From contig JAPFBL010000323.1 in NCBI GenBank assembly GCA_026182355.1, positions 353,501 to 417,500 on the forward strand: a stretch of DNA of 64,000 bases, given 5' to 3'. A model generated the notes under the pieces. The model searched no databases. It saw only the letters and a list, made by a program, of their open reading frames with translations, and had not been told where the DNA came from. Of the stretch, positions 30,321 to 41,765 are shown in pieces. Numbering within the stretch: position 1 is the first letter of the stretch; each line of letters begins with the position of its first letter. This DNA is from Hermatobates lingyangjiaoensis (taxonomy: Eukaryota > Arthropoda > Insecta > Hemiptera > Hermatobatidae). The position numbers were made by a program, and so were the translations under genes.

Positions 30321-30510
30321 ACCATGATAAACGAAAAACGGTCCGGCAGGACAAATAACAATTAAAATAAGCAGTGACACATAAACAGAAACACAACAAA
30401 GACTCACTTTTCAATATTTCGACCGCCATTACGGTCGAAATATTGAAAAGTGAGTATTTGTTGTTTCTGTTTATGTGTCACTGCTTATTTTAATTGTTAT
30501 ATATATATGG
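30321..30510. mobile_element. divergent PLE pair collapsed at its centre
   Basis: Inverted arms 30330-30422 and 30424-30496 meet within the hairpin GACCG-CCATTA-CGGTC, so the CTGAGGA parts are missing from both arms. The outer parts match 4365-4450, and (TA)n bounds both sides. Confidence 0.6.
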
Positions 30511-30769
30511 GAAAGTAATTAGACTATGAGTTGTATGAACTAGATAGGGGATGAAAGTGAGTTTGCGATGCAGTTTGTAGATTGGACATGAGATGGTTAA
30601 TACAAGGTTTGAAGCAAGTTAGCGCAAAAAACCATGACTACTGTTTAATAAGCAGCCTTCAAGGCATAGCAGTCGCTTAATTGATAACACCGACTATTCT
30701 TTAATATGATACTTGTGTTTTCCCAACTATGCAATGATTCATATACATGCGTGTGTTTAGTTGTCTTGA
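30511..30769. other. no gene seen
   Basis: Unique sequence of moderate composition. Confidence 0.3.
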
Positions 30770-31100
30770 AAACGGGCCTATTTCTGAATAGTGATGAGCC
30801 TTTGAGTTAATGACAGGCGGGGATAGCAGTGCTAATTGTTTTCGCAAAGGAATACCATGGTGGCAGATTGTATCTCTCTAACTTTGGTGGTCTGAGAGAG
30901 TTCTAATTAGAAGGCCTGGCATGCCGCCTAGTCCTCATCAAACAGTCGAGACGCTCTGTCAAGGAAAAAAAAAACATATGCAAGTAGGCTGTTTTTGCAT
31001 TCATAATCGACTTGGACGACTTTTAACCATGTGAAGTGATAGGGAGGGGGCATTAGCCTGTTTATCATTAATACGAATGCCTTTGGTGATCAAGTCTAGG
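30770..31100. promoter_or_regulatory. repeat-poor island (candidate conserved noncoding element)
   Basis: Sites include AGTTAATGACAGG near 30807, GCTAATTG near 30829 and TCTAATTAGAA near 30901, all homeodomain-type cores. No repeat or exon was recognised. Confidence 0.25.
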
Positions 31101-31440
31101 CAAATGTGTGTTTTTTTTTTGTAGAAGTATCATGCGCACGCTATGCCTTCCCGCGCTCCCTAATCGTCTATCTAATACTGAACCCTTAATAACTTATTGC
31201 TTTATTGAACACACAGTCTTGACTAGTCAAGAAGAATATTTACCGCAATACAGACAAAATATGTTATCTCTCTCTCTCTTAAAACTCTTTTCTTAGTCAG
31301 AACTATAAAATATTAAAAACAAAAAAGTTAATTATTACCTACATTAAAAAATATTTAAAAAAAAACAATTTTAGAAATTTAATTAGAACTGTCTAGTTGG
31401 AATAAACGCGTGACACTATCTGTAATTTATCAAGATTATA
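31101..31440. other. no gene seen
   Basis: AT-rich sequence. Confidence 0.3.
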
Positions 31441-31620
31441 TAATATATACATATATATCAATGATCAAACCACAATAAGAAAATGGGAAAACAAGACTAA
31501 TTAGTCACCAAAATTTGAGTTGGTGGGTTTCTTTACTCTGTGTGTTATTCTTCTTCGATTTTGAACCCGTATTATGTTCAGTTTGGATCGTCTTTCTGTT
31601 TATTAAGTGATATATATATA

Positions 31621-31655
<35 letters not shown>

Positions 31656-31780
31656 ATATTTGGAAAATAAAAGTTTATCAGGACTCAGTGAGTTTTTCAG
31701 ATTCAAATTAAACTCTCATTGTCAATGTTTTGGCTTTTATTTAAAACTTTTTTCATAGGTCTAGTGAAGATTGAAATTTA
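31441..31780. mobile_element. cluster of PLE terminal fragments and (TA)n
   Basis: Pieces of the GTTTGATCATTGAT family (minus, 31455-31500) and of the CTCTGTGTGTTATTCTTC family (plus, 31530-31608), (TA)n at 31609-31656, then a minus-strand piece of the ATTTAAAACTTTTTTCATAGG family (31665-31765). Confidence 0.5.
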
Positions 31781-32039
31781 CAGCAATACAGAAAAAATAT
31801 ATCACTTATTGTATGGACTTAATATTCCCTCTCTATTAAATCTTTCTACAGAATAAATATTCTATTGAGATACATTGTTCCCAACTTATAGATAATTAAA
31901 AATTACCCTTTTTTGCATGGAGTGTTACCTATATATAGAAAAACACACCACACTAATATGATACAAATAACACTAATTCATTACTACACAATACACTAGT
32001 TAAGTTTTTTCTTTTCATTTCCAATATATTTAAATACTG

Positions 32040-32405
32040 TATTCTGAAAACAATACTGCTAAAGGTATACTATTAGGATAATGTTGTGTTAGGTAACATA
32101 CTATAGACATATGTCATTGTATACTGCAGTGAATTATGATAAGTAATAATCATGTTATAGTGGAAAGACAATTGTAATAAGCATACTACAGTCAAAATAA
32201 ATGTAATAATTATACCACAATGTTACTTGTTAAAACCATACTGAAATGAAACTCACTGCTAAAAATCATACTCCACTGAATATACAAGCATAGTATTCAT
32301 ACTATATAAAATGATTCTCGTTAGAACAGTACTACAATAGAATCTAAAGATAATAATCATACTACAGTGAAATCATACTAGTTATAAGAGTGTATTGTAG
32401 AGGCC
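32040..32405 (+). repeat. degenerate tandem repeat (about 35-40 bp)
   Basis: Variants of GTAATAATCATACTACAGTG recur about nine times with heavy divergence. Confidence 0.5.
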
Positions 32406-32949
32406 AGCTTCATTAAAATATGTCGAACTACTAAGTCACAAGTTATAAAATACAAATATATTTTGAAGAAGTACTTACAAAATAAATAATTTATTCTTGT
32501 AACTGAATAGCTATTTTCAAGACTGTATTAAATATAAAAACATGAACCTCTATAAAAGAAAAATGAATAAATTTTCTTTATTAATAACCTGACGTGTTTG
32601 AATTTGTTATGGTATAAAGAAGTTATTTTAGAAGTTAATTTGTTAGTGCTTGATTGGTATTGTTGATTTATAGGTTATTTTTGACACGTTCTAGAGGAAG
32701 CAGTTGTGCTGTGTCGAGTAGCCCGTGTCGAGTAGCAGACGACTTCAAAGTGGGCAAGTACAAAGCATCTCTTGTTAAGTAACTTATAGTCTAGTGGTGG
32801 GGGAAAATAATTAGGCTGCTTCTTATGAGTGAAAAATAGAGCGTTTAACAGATTTTCACGAGTGATAATTCAAATAGGGAACAACGGGACGATGTTAGGT
32901 TTTATAATGAGATTGAATAAAAAAGAAAAAAAAACTAGAGGTTTGAGAG
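32406..32949. other. no gene seen
   Basis: AT-rich; a small local duplication GTGTCGAGTAGC near 32712. Confidence 0.3.
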
Positions 32950-33200
32950 AGATAGACAAAAAGTATAATTAGTAAAGTAATGAAAGAGTGAAAGAGGCGA
33001 GTTCAAAGGAACAGAAGAGGATGATGGGAGAGGCGGGGAGGCTAATTGCTGCGGATAGACTGTTTAGGATGACTGCCATGGGACGGTCGTAAATCTGTCT
33101 TATTGCAGTCAGCCCGTGTCTCTTCATTACTGCCAACTGCCTGGGGTTGTGCGGCAGGGCTGCCACAAGGCTTGTCGGTTTTTGAAGGTTTCCTGTTTGC
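32950..33200. promoter_or_regulatory. repeat-poor island (candidate conserved noncoding element)
   Basis: Balanced composition with GCTAATTGC near 33041 and dense unique sequence to 33200. ORFs on both strands are featureless. Confidence 0.25.
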
Positions 33201-33339
33201 ATGACAATGTCACGTCAGAGTGAGAACAGCACCAGCAATTTAAAGTGTTGTCAAAGAAGTAACGTGGCAATTATTCAAGAGGTGTATATGAAACGTAAAA
33301 CAGGCTTTCAGCATGATAACGGAGAAACAGTAATGATCA

Positions 33340-33490
33340 AATATGTCTTGTTCCCAATTTGTTTTGAATGTTGTAGCTTTGCCAAACTGAGGATTTTGCA
33401 CGATTTGCAGTGTGGAAACACATCACCATGCTTATCGCTTTCACAGGTTGGGTAGTTGGTAAACCTGTCGCACAAAGTTTTTCCACATGC
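33340..33490 (-). other. possible cysteine-rich coding segment
   Basis: The minus-strand frame includes CQNSACGKTLCDRF, then NYPTCESDKHG and FPHCKSCK. The cysteine spacing hints at a coding origin, but no convincing splice pair was found and the right edge runs into a SINE tail. It may be chance or a decayed exon. Confidence 0.2.
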
Positions 33491-33502
33491 ACTATTTTGG
33501 CA

Positions 33503-33824
33503 ATAGTAGTAGTAAGAGGAGGTAATACTGTAGGTTGCAGTGGCTGCTCCACAAGGGAACACTCACAGGCCAAACATTGAACCCTTTGTGATATCACATA
33601 ATGAAGACTGATTCTGCATTGAGAGTCCTAAGTTTTGCCTAACCAAAGTAGAGATCTCCTGACACCATACAGGCTTGAGACTGATGGCTTAGCATTCTCT
33701 CCAAGGGACGACGTGCTCAGATTTATTCACCTCCCGCGTGAATAAATCGCATGCCAGGTGGGTGGGGAACCCCAGACTACCAGCCAAGAGACGAGTACGT
33801 TAACCACTGAGCTAACCTGGCGCC
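33503..33824 (-). mobile_element. tRNA-derived SINE, tail type 2
   Basis: Minus-strand copy. Box A complement CCACTGAGCTA near 33803-33813. The tail at the left is the second type, with ATTGTGAGGTA-like and GCAGTGGCTG-like blocks ending in a TAGTAGTAG run. Confidence 0.75.
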
Positions 33825-33831
33825 GCTATAA

Positions 33832-33893
33832 ACTTCCTGGATAACTGTTAGCATATTGACAACTTATGTTTTCCCGAAGTCGTCTACCAACTG
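33832..33893 (+). repeat. short repeat next to SINE (copy at 38743-38803)
   Basis: Shares GTTAGC-TTGACAACTT and CCCGAAGTCGTCT-CCAACTG blocks with the second copy. Both copies directly follow a minus-strand SINE head. Confidence 0.6.
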
Positions 33894-34615
33894 AATTGCA
33901 GGATTCAAACTGTGTTACTTCGATTATCTGGTCCACATGAGCGCAGGATGAGAGCAGGCAACATAATAAAGTATGCAACATTAATGTAGCAGAAGAGTGA
34001 GTCTTTCTATTTCCTGAATACCTGACACCAATTCCATATGTACCTTTAAAGAACTACCTCATTTATTTGAAACAAACTCTCTTAAACCATTGATACATAT
34101 AGTATAATATTATTAAGTTAGCTATTATTAGTATTAAATTCCTAAATACTGACAACTAAAGTGATTTCAGGTTTCAGAAAAGTCAGCATTTATACAAATT
34201 TTTGGCCTAATCTAAAACATTTAAAACATTTCACACCATGAGATACATTGAAATGTGATTTTCGATCAGAAATCATACTTGGAAGTGAAAATAATTTTTG
34301 TTTAAATAAAAACATTTTTCTTTTGTCTTGGAAATCTTGAGAAACTGTTGAAATTCTATACTCTATGCACTGACCTAGCCCACTTATATGAGTTTGCTTA
34401 AAACACAAGTCATGTTCATCCATTCGGTCTGATATTCTCCAGAAAATCACCTACTCGTAACTACTCATCTCGTCTTTACAATTTCAAATTTATGCAAATA
34501 TACACCTGAGTATTCTAGAAACGTTTCTTCGAAACGTTTTCGCTTTAGTATCCACCGGACGAAAATCCAACTTTCAACATTGATATTATAGTCTTTCATT
34601 TTAATATATATATAC
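33894..34615. other. no gene seen
   Basis: AT-rich unique-looking sequence. Confidence 0.3.
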
Positions 34616-34617
34616 AT

Positions 34618-34870
34618 ATATTAGTGTATATTGGCAGCAGATTCTCTTGTAAACATATTTTATTAAAGTAGACGGCAGCTTCCGCATTCACGACCTTTTT
34701 GCTGGTGTTTTCTAGTTTTCTAACTAGTTTTCTTTGGTAGGGAGTGATTTCATGAAGGAGTTGTCCCAGAGACATCGAAGAAATAATTTCGTAGGTTCTT
34801 CAATAATATATTTTTACTTACAACCTTTCGATTTCACTGAAATCATCATCAGGTATATCGTATAAACTGA
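34618..34870 (-). mobile_element. PLE unit: conserved core plus N-terminal ORF fragment
   Basis: Minus strand: core at 34852-34826, then after about 55 bases a start and MSLGQLLHEITPYQRKLVRK, followed by KKVVNAEAAVYFNKICLQEN and LLPIYTNIYI, running into TA-rich sequence at 34620. The order core, start codon, N-terminal peptide matches 3572 and 8851. Confidence 0.65.
34826..34852 (-). ncRNA. hammerhead-like core in PLE repeat
   Basis: CTGATGA, T, hairpin GATTTC-AGT-GAAATC, GAAA; six perfect pairs. Confidence 0.42.
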
Positions 34871-35014
34871 TTAAGCGTAAACTAACATTAACAATTTTGA
34901 CAAGTTGTCACAGTGGACTTGTGTTTTCACAATGATTGTCTATTTCTATTTATCCTCTTAATTTTAATGTTTGTTTAACCTTTTCAGAATTGTTATTATG
35001 ATAGTTTACGCTTC

Positions 35015-35182
35015 AACAAGATTTCACATAAACACGTGAAATAACAATCAATGATCAAATCACAATAAGAAAATGGGAAAGCAAGACTAAGATCTTTCAA
35101 CCGTAACAAGCGATCTTCGTCAGAGTCAAAAACCCAAGATCTTAGTCTTGCTTTCCCATTTTCTTATTGTGGTTTTATCATT

Positions 35183-35185
<3 letters not shown>
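35015..35185. mobile_element. divergent PLE pair, right arm shortened
   Basis: The left arm (35020-35123, minus) has the full core at 35095-35123. The right arm begins only at AGATCTTAGTCTTGCTTTCC, so its core is lost. It ends in (TA)n at 35190-35212. Confidence 0.6.
35095..35123 (-). ncRNA. hammerhead-like core in PLE repeat
   Basis: CTGACGA, A, GATCG-CTTGTTA-CGGTT, GAAA. One stem position (C to T) is changed relative to 13664-13692. Confidence 0.35.
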
Positions 35186-35213
<28 letters not shown>

Positions 35214-35584
35214 CATAAAGTACAATATATATTACTAGGTGTTTCTTAGTAATTATAAAGGATTATAAAAGCAAGGGCCAAGTAGCTGCTATAGATAAAG
35301 GATGAGGAATATGGTTTAATTTCGTATAATATTTATACTGTTAGTCTTTTTTTTTCCATATATTTTCTATAATTAGTGCGTGTTTAATTTTAGTGAATTG
35401 ATTTGAAGCAGTGATTGTAGATGAGTGGTGGTAAGTAATTTTTGAAGGCTTTGAGTGAGAGAGGGTGGCCGTGGGTGGGGGGGGTGGAAGATGAGAGAGA
35501 GCTAATTGGATGAGGAGGTGGGGGGGGGCTAATTTTGATTTTGAAAGAGAGGCATTTATTTTTATTTAAAGACCGCCGATGACT

Positions 35585-35587
<3 letters not shown>

Positions 35588-35636
<49 letters not shown>

Positions 35637-35640
35637 GGGG
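35588..35640 (+). repeat. (TG)n followed by 20 G
   Basis: 33 bases of TG dinucleotides joined to an uninterrupted run of 20 G. More G-rich tracts lie just upstream at 35465-35530. Confidence 0.95.
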
Positions 35641-35967
35641 AGGATGGCTTATTTGGGACTAATGAGCATCAGAGCCCCCTCTACACTCCCATCCCCAAGA
35701 GACCCAAGGCCTAAACTTTATTGAGTCCTATAAATCAGCCAATGCCTTCCTATACAAACACGTTGTCTGTCTCCATTTGTTTTCCTCCTTCTAAATCTTC
35801 TCCCTCTGTCTGTCCAAACTAAACAATTACGCTTCTCGCACATCTTATATTGCTTCCTATGACTACCAGAACAGGTCCAACAGAAATAACCTCTTCTTTC
35901 CTGACGCGTAGAGCCCACTCGTCTTCATTACCCCGGTCTCTCCAATCTACTCAATTACTCCACCACT

Positions 35968-35970
<3 letters not shown>
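35641..35970. other. no gene seen; balanced composition
   Basis: C-rich and T-rich unique sequence between the poly(G) run and the (CA)n array. ORFs are featureless. Confidence 0.3.
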
Positions 35971-36024
<54 letters not shown>

Positions 36025-36028
36025 CACT

Positions 36029-36088
<60 letters not shown>
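35971..36088 (+). repeat. alternating (CA)n and (TA)n blocks
   Basis: (CA)15, (TA)12, a second (CA) block, then (TA)17, in that order. Confidence 0.95.
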
Positions 36089-36089
<1 letters not shown>

Positions 36090-36840
36090 TAAATAATCAC
36101 AATAAACACGTGATGAAAACTAATGAACGTATAAGCCACAAGGAAAAAGTAAAAAAACACAGGAAATATGCTCTAAGGCCTTTCAATGATATGTCATCAG
36201 AGGGCAACTAAATATTGATAACAACAGAGGTTACAGGTTTGTTACTAAAACAAAATATGGGGAGACACTACAAAACACATGTTAAAATATAAAAACATAT
36301 AAAATACAAGCTAAAAAAGATAAAACAACAAAGAAAAACAAAACATACAATTTAACAAAAAGGAAACAAAATACTAGGTACCAAATGGAGAAACATCAGT
36401 TCGATTAGAGCCCACACTGCAGGACTTTAAAACATCACGAAGTCCAATTTGCCTGACTATACCTTCAACCAAAACATTATCCAATTTAAAAAGTTCCGGG
36501 CTGCTGTTTATAAGATTTACATATATATGTATATATTATATATATACATCATGATTTGTTTTTTTGACCCAATATTTATATGATATAATTTTTTCGAGTG
36601 TTGAGGTCTAATGATTTGAAGCTAGTCTTTTTCAGAACGTTTCGACAGTAGCCTGCATGTTTTAATCATGTAGTTTAGTAAAGGAAGGTATGCTACAACA
36701 GAAACAGATTTCAAAGCCCTGAAGATGACATAAATATATGTCGAAACGTCGGCAAAAGGACTAATTTCAAATCATTAGACTCCTTTTTTATCTTTCGTGA
36801 TAACGGCTCAAACCAAAAATTAGAGAATATATTCAATTTA
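36089..36840. mobile_element. cluster of PLE terminal fragments
   Basis: 36089-36200 is the inverse of the family at 13910-14090. 36580-36800 contains an inverted pair around the core at 36719-36746 followed by GAAACGTCGGC. A GAACGTTTCGACA piece lies near 36635. Confidence 0.5.
36719..36746 (+). ncRNA. hammerhead-like core in PLE repeat
   Basis: CTGAAGA, T, hairpin GACATA-AATA-TATGTC, GAAA, then CGTCGGC. Confidence 0.42.
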
Positions 36841-37145
36841 TCAATATTCCTATATCTATATTAAACTTCCTATATATATAATTTACTATTTCATTAATAA
36901 AAATACAACTTGATTATTTTTATAAGTCAAGGTACATCTACATTTTGAAAAATCAGGTGTCCGACTGCATACTCGTTTCTCTCTCTTTCTATGTATTTGT
37001 TTGCATGATAGCACTGTCCATATCAAACAATATTTAAACGGGAGGATCTAATTTTGATGCAAATTTTCTAGTTTAATTATTGGTGTAAAAAAAAAATTTA
37101 AATCTGCTAGTTTAAATCTATGGGATTTAAACATCTAGGGGATGT

Positions 37146-37442
37146 TTAAATCCCCTAGCGGGTCGGTTTAAACATCAGCCCTTTACGGTCTTTTTGTGTG
37201 ATCGGTGATATTACATCGGGAGTCCTAAATTATGTCTAACCAAGTGTATTTAAAGTAGGGATCTTTAACGAGTACCTGACATCGTAAAGACTCGGGATCC
37301 ACGGATGAACATCCTTCTCCGAGAGACGACGTCCTCAGATTTATTCACCTTCCGTGTGAATAAATCGAGGGCCAGGTGGGTATCGAACCCTGGACCTGCC
37401 AGTTCAGAGGCGACTACCCTAACCACTCAGCTAACCTGGCCG
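37146..37442 (-). mobile_element. tRNA-derived SINE, tail type 1
   Basis: Minus-strand copy with a complete tail at the left. Box B complement GGTATCGAACC lies near 37379-37389 and box A near 37422-37432. A short palindrome of ATTTAAACAT with CCCCTAG flanks the tail end. Confidence 0.8.
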
Positions 37443-37479
37443 CCTTTTCAGCAAGTTCATTCTTTACAACATGTCATGT

Positions 37480-37730
37480 TGATCTAGTAGAGTGCTGTTA
37501 GTTTTTCATACAGTTTGTTATAACAAATCAAAGTTGTTGTAGTACAGTAGTGTTAAGGTTTTCTTTGTTTGTAACGAACAAAATTATTTGTAGTTTATTG
37601 GACTATACTTTTTTGCATACAATATTGTTATATATTTATAACAAGTACATTAGTTGTAGTACAGTGATGAAAAGATTTTTTTTTGTACCTTACAGACGAA
37701 TGTAGTTAGAAGTGCTGTGCAGATATATTT
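37480..37730 (+). repeat. degenerate tandem repeat (about 70 bp)
   Basis: Variants of GTTGTAGTACAGT and TTTGTAACGAACAAA recur three to four times. Confidence 0.4.
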
Positions 37731-38469
37731 GCCTTGTTGATAAACAGCCAAAATTACATTCCATTGAAGTGTCATTAAAACAACACTAGAGTTTAATTCA
37801 TATAAATTTCCCTCTATTAATATATTTTTGTGTTGAACAATTTTCTAAAACTTGATTAAATCATACTGATGTTTTAAGTGAAAAATAATTGATATTTAAA
37901 ATTTTTTAAAAGACTTGCCACCTTTTGGTGTTTATAAATATCTTTAGGTCTATCTTCTAATTCGACTTTTCACATGTCTTTTAAGTTAATTAGCAATGAC
38001 ATAAACTAATTACCACAATCCACTCTCCCTGACTATCTAATCTAACATTAATTAAATATAAACCCATTCTCTAACTGTTTTTTTTGTTCTCTGTTAAAAA
38101 CATAAAATCTCATTTTTCAACATGTAACAAATTGTGTTTTTTTTTAACAAAAAAAAATGTAGAGGGAATAAAACGAACATTAGTCAATTAGTCCCGAGAA
38201 GGTTATATTTCATTTTCTTTAACCATTACTATCACAGGAGGACTAATGATATTTTAGTCCTCTCTTCTTAGGTAATTTAAGAGATTTCATTTACTGTTTT
38301 TTTTGTTTTTCACAGTCGTTTTATCAAAAAAAAAAATATATATTTTTTTACATTCAACAGACAAAATATACATCTATATCTCATTAGAAACAAGGCCAAG
38401 TAAGGTGGCATCTTTTTTCTTATTGCCTTTTTCCTGTAAGGCGCTTTAATGTGAAACTTCATTCGTGAA
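37731..38469. other. no gene seen
   Basis: AT-rich with A and T runs. Confidence 0.35.
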
Positions 38470-38684
38470 AAATTAGGACCACAAAACTAACCAAAGGCCT
38501 AACTCATATGTATTTAGAGTAGGGATCTTTAACTAATACCTGACATCGTAAAGACCCTGGACCGACGGATGAACGTCCTTCTCCGAAGGACGACGTGCTC
38601 AGATTTATTCACCTCCCCCTGAATAAACCTCGGTCCCATCAGTTCAGAGACGAGTACGTTAACCACTAAGTTAACGTGGCCTCC
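38470..38684 (-). mobile_element. SINE, 3'-truncated
   Basis: Minus-strand head and body without a clear tail. The box B region is damaged. Confidence 0.65.
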
Positions 38685-38742
38685 CCTATTTAGGCAACAT
38701 GGACCATGTCAGCTACCATTCAACGCCTGCTCAATGAAACAT

Positions 38743-38803
38743 TTCCTGTATAACCGTTAGCGTTTTGACAACTTTGATTTCCCCCGAAGTCGTCTTCCAA
38801 CTG
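38743..38803 (+). repeat. short repeat next to SINE (copy of 33832-33893)
   Basis: See 33832-33893. Here it sits between a full SINE and a SINE head fragment. Confidence 0.6.
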
Positions 38804-38807
38804 TCTC

Positions 38808-38856
38808 TCTACCAGTTCAGAGTAGAGACGTTAACCTCTGAGCTAACCTGGCCCCT
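38808..38856 (-). mobile_element. SINE head fragment
   Basis: Only the tRNA-like 5' end remains (CTACCAGTTCAGAG and CTCTGAGCTAACCTGGCC). Confidence 0.6.
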
Positions 38857-38949
38857 TTCAGAGTTATAACTAGTAACCTGGTGAAGGAAATTAAGTAAAA
38901 GATCAACAAAGTTATTATAGAAGTAAAGAACAGGGCTAATAAAACTCTA

Positions 38950-39240
38950 ATGCCTTTTCTGCTGTTTGTTTTTGGGTCAGGATACTGCTACAGTAATGTC
39001 AAAACTCTAAACCTGGCCACCCTCTACGTCCTATTAATAGCCAGATACCTTCTTCAACTTAACGCTTGGATAAGCACATTAACAAGTTACTATCTACTTG
39101 TCCTGAAAAAGGGAAATCTAGCATCCACTATGAACTTTCTAGACTCATAAATGGCAATAAATCTTCTAAGGTGAATACTCCTCACTGGACGGAGAGGTAC
39201 TCTTTACAAACGTGTCTTTAAAAACACCATTCATTAAAAA
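38950..39240 (+). pseudogene. possible PLE RT remnant
   Basis: A frame near 39190-39235 reads SLDGEVLFTNVSLKTPF, resembling PLE RT motif A (SLDV.SLFTNVPL). The preceding open frame (38950-39150) could be the upstream RT region in the wrong frame. Evidence is thin. Confidence 0.35.
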
Positions 39241-39424
39241 CTCAAATAAGTTTAGCCATAAAATGGGTATTCTAAATCCAATATATTGAAAGTATAAAAT
39301 AAACTTTTACAGAAAATATGGACTAGGGAACCTTCTTTTCTTTCCAGATAGTACTATGTAGCAGGAGATGATGACTGTTAAAATTTTTAACTCAATCATT
39401 AGTTACACTTACAAAGAAACACAT

Positions 39425-39580
39425 TAAGAAACTCAAATTTTCGGGCAATCCGTCTTCAGGAGAAAAGAGAAAGGGAGACTAAGCACGTTGTAGACGCAAC
39501 GGCTAGTAACCCGTTACTAACAACTGTTATGGTGTTTCTTTACTTTTGTGTGCTACCTATCTTCAATTTTGAACTGTTCT
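39425..39580. mobile_element. divergent PLE terminal pair
   Basis: A minus-strand arm with CTGAAGACGGATTGCCCGAA (39439-39459 region) faces a plus-strand remnant ending TTCAATTTTGAAC. Confidence 0.45.
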
Positions 39581-40215
39581 ATATCTGATAAACGATATGC
39601 AAACCAGCAGGACAGATTACACTTAAAATAAAGAATAACATAGAAAGAAACATAACAAAGACTATCTTTTCAATATTTCGACCGTTATGGCGGTCGTTCT
39701 CAGGACAAGAAGTGAATTGACAGAGTGACGATAGTCAACTGAAGAACTCTCTGTGTGCTGCCGTGAAGGAGAAATATAAAGAAAAACAAGAAATCGAGAT
39801 CAAAGAAAAAAACGAAGAAGAATATAGGGGAAGAAAACAGAAAATAAAGGAAATATATAAAAAAATATTTCAAACAAATTATTATTATTTATATTTATTG
39901 TTTAATTTATTTTTTGTTTGTATTTATTATTATTTCATTTATCATCTTACTTTTTTTTAGAATTTTTTTTTAAAAAATAATATATTTCCTTTATTTTCTG
40001 TTTTATTCCTCTTTATTCTTTTTTTATTTTTTCTTTGATCTCCATTCATTGGTTCTTTTTTACTTTTCTCCTTTTTGGGAGGACTGCTTTAGCAGAGAGT
40101 TCTTTAGTTGACTGTCGTCCCTCCGTCAATTCACTTCTTCTCCTGAGAACAACCGACATAATTGTAGAAATATTGAAAAGATAGTCTTCGTTATGTGTCA
40201 CAGGTTATTTTAAAG
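39580..40215. mobile_element. long divergent PLE pair with extended centre
   Basis: The left arm (39590-39770, minus) has its core at 39676-39703. The right arm (40085-40215, plus) has a degenerate core near 40143. Between them 39770-40060 is itself an imperfect inverted repeat of purine-rich and pyrimidine-rich sequence. This pair keeps more of the 5' side than the shorter pairs. Confidence 0.5.
39676..39703 (-). ncRNA. hammerhead-like core in PLE repeat
   Basis: CTGAGAA, C, GACCG-CCATAA-CGGTC, GAAA. The hairpin is preserved; core position six is changed. Confidence 0.33.
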
Positions 40216-40224
40216 ATATATATG

Positions 40225-40460
40225 TGTACAGAGTGCAGGTGGTGACATGCTTTGGCAGTGCAAGTGCACTGTTCAGTCCAGAACAGAAGCAGTCTGTCTC
40301 CCTCTCGGATGCACGCCTGCAGACGTTTGATTTATACCACACACACTGGCCTGTCGCCCCATTGTCCCTTCCTTCACTTTGTTATTCTGCCAACTTCTAT
40401 CTATTCTTATTAAAACCTCTATTATTTTCGTTCATAAAACCATTTCTTTCATTACCTAAC
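40225..40460. other. unique sequence, no gene recognised
   Basis: Balanced composition with an open frame (40224-40463) lacking any domain. Possibly conserved noncoding DNA. Confidence 0.2.
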
Positions 40461-40774
40461 TAATTTAGATTATAAATAAGTATTCTCATAATTTCACATC
40501 ATTATTTTTTGAATGATTAATTCATTATCATAGGAGAAATTATTTTTGTTTTTTTTTTTTAAAGAGTAAACATATTTTGCCTTTATTTGTTTTAACCATT
40601 TTTAGTTTTTAATGATATGTGTTATAGGAAGTGATATTAATACGTATTGATTAAGTATTATATATTTTTAACGAGATATTTGATTCTTCCTTAACTCAGT
40701 TTGTCTTATAATGAATGGTATTCAATTATTGTTTTTCTTTACATCCTTGAATCCTTCATATACTTCACACACGC

Positions 40775-41080
40775 GGTCCAGGTTAGCCTAGTGGTTAACA
40801 TACTCGCCTCTGAACTGGTAGGTCCGGGGTTCGATACCCACCTAGCCCTCGATTTATTCACGTAGAAGGTGATTAAATCTGAGCGCGTCGTCCCTCGGAG
40901 AAGGACGTTAAACCGTCGGTCCCAAGCCTGTATGATGTTAGGTACTCGTTAAGGATCCCTACTCTAAATACAGTTTAGTTAGGCAAAATTCAGGGTTCTC
41001 AATGTAGAATCAATCTTCATTGTGAGGTACATATAACTTGCGGGACAGCCACTGCAACCTAAAGGGTTGCCTACTACTAC
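40775..41080 (+). mobile_element. tRNA-derived SINE, tail type 2
   Basis: Box A TAGCCTAGTGG at 40784-40794 and box B GGTTCGATACC at 40828-40838. After the body, the tail reads GTAGAATCAATCTTCATTG and continues to a CTACTACTAC run. Confidence 0.85.
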
Positions 41081-41092
41081 TAGACTGCTATT

Positions 41093-41765
41093 TCACATAC
41101 ATCACATTGAATATAATTCACATACTTCACATTGAATATACTTCACATAATTCACATTGAATATACTTCACATTGAATATACTTCACATACTTAACATTG
41201 AATTTAATTCACATATTTCACATTGAATTTACTTCACATACTTTACATTGAATATACTTCTCACACTTCACATTGAATATACTTCAATGCTTAACATTGA
41301 ATATACTTCACATAATTCATATTGAATATACTTCACATACTTAACATTGAATATAATTCACATATTTCCCATTGAATTTACTTCACATACTTTACATTGA
41401 ATATACTTCTCACACTTCACATTGAATATACTTCAATGCTTAACATTGAATATACTTCACATAATTCACATTGAATATACTTCACATAATTCACATTGAA
41501 TATACTTCACATACTTCACATTGAATATACTTCTCACACTTCACATTGAATATACTTCAATGCTTAACATTGAATATACTTCACATAATTCACATTGAAT
41601 ATACTTCACATTGAATACTTTTCATATGGTATATATTTCACATAGAATATACTTCTCATACTTTACATTGATTGTACTTCATATATTTCACATTGAATAC
41701 AATTCACATACTTCACATTGAATATACTTCTCACACTTCACATTGAATATACTTCACATACAAGG
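41093..41765 (+). repeat. tandem array based on a 16-bp unit
   Basis: Many variants of CTTCACATTGAATATA, organised in irregular higher-order blocks. The same block (CTTTACATTGAATATACTTC or its CTTCACATTG variant, then TCACAC) recurs at 41241, 41390 and about 41514. Confidence 0.9.
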
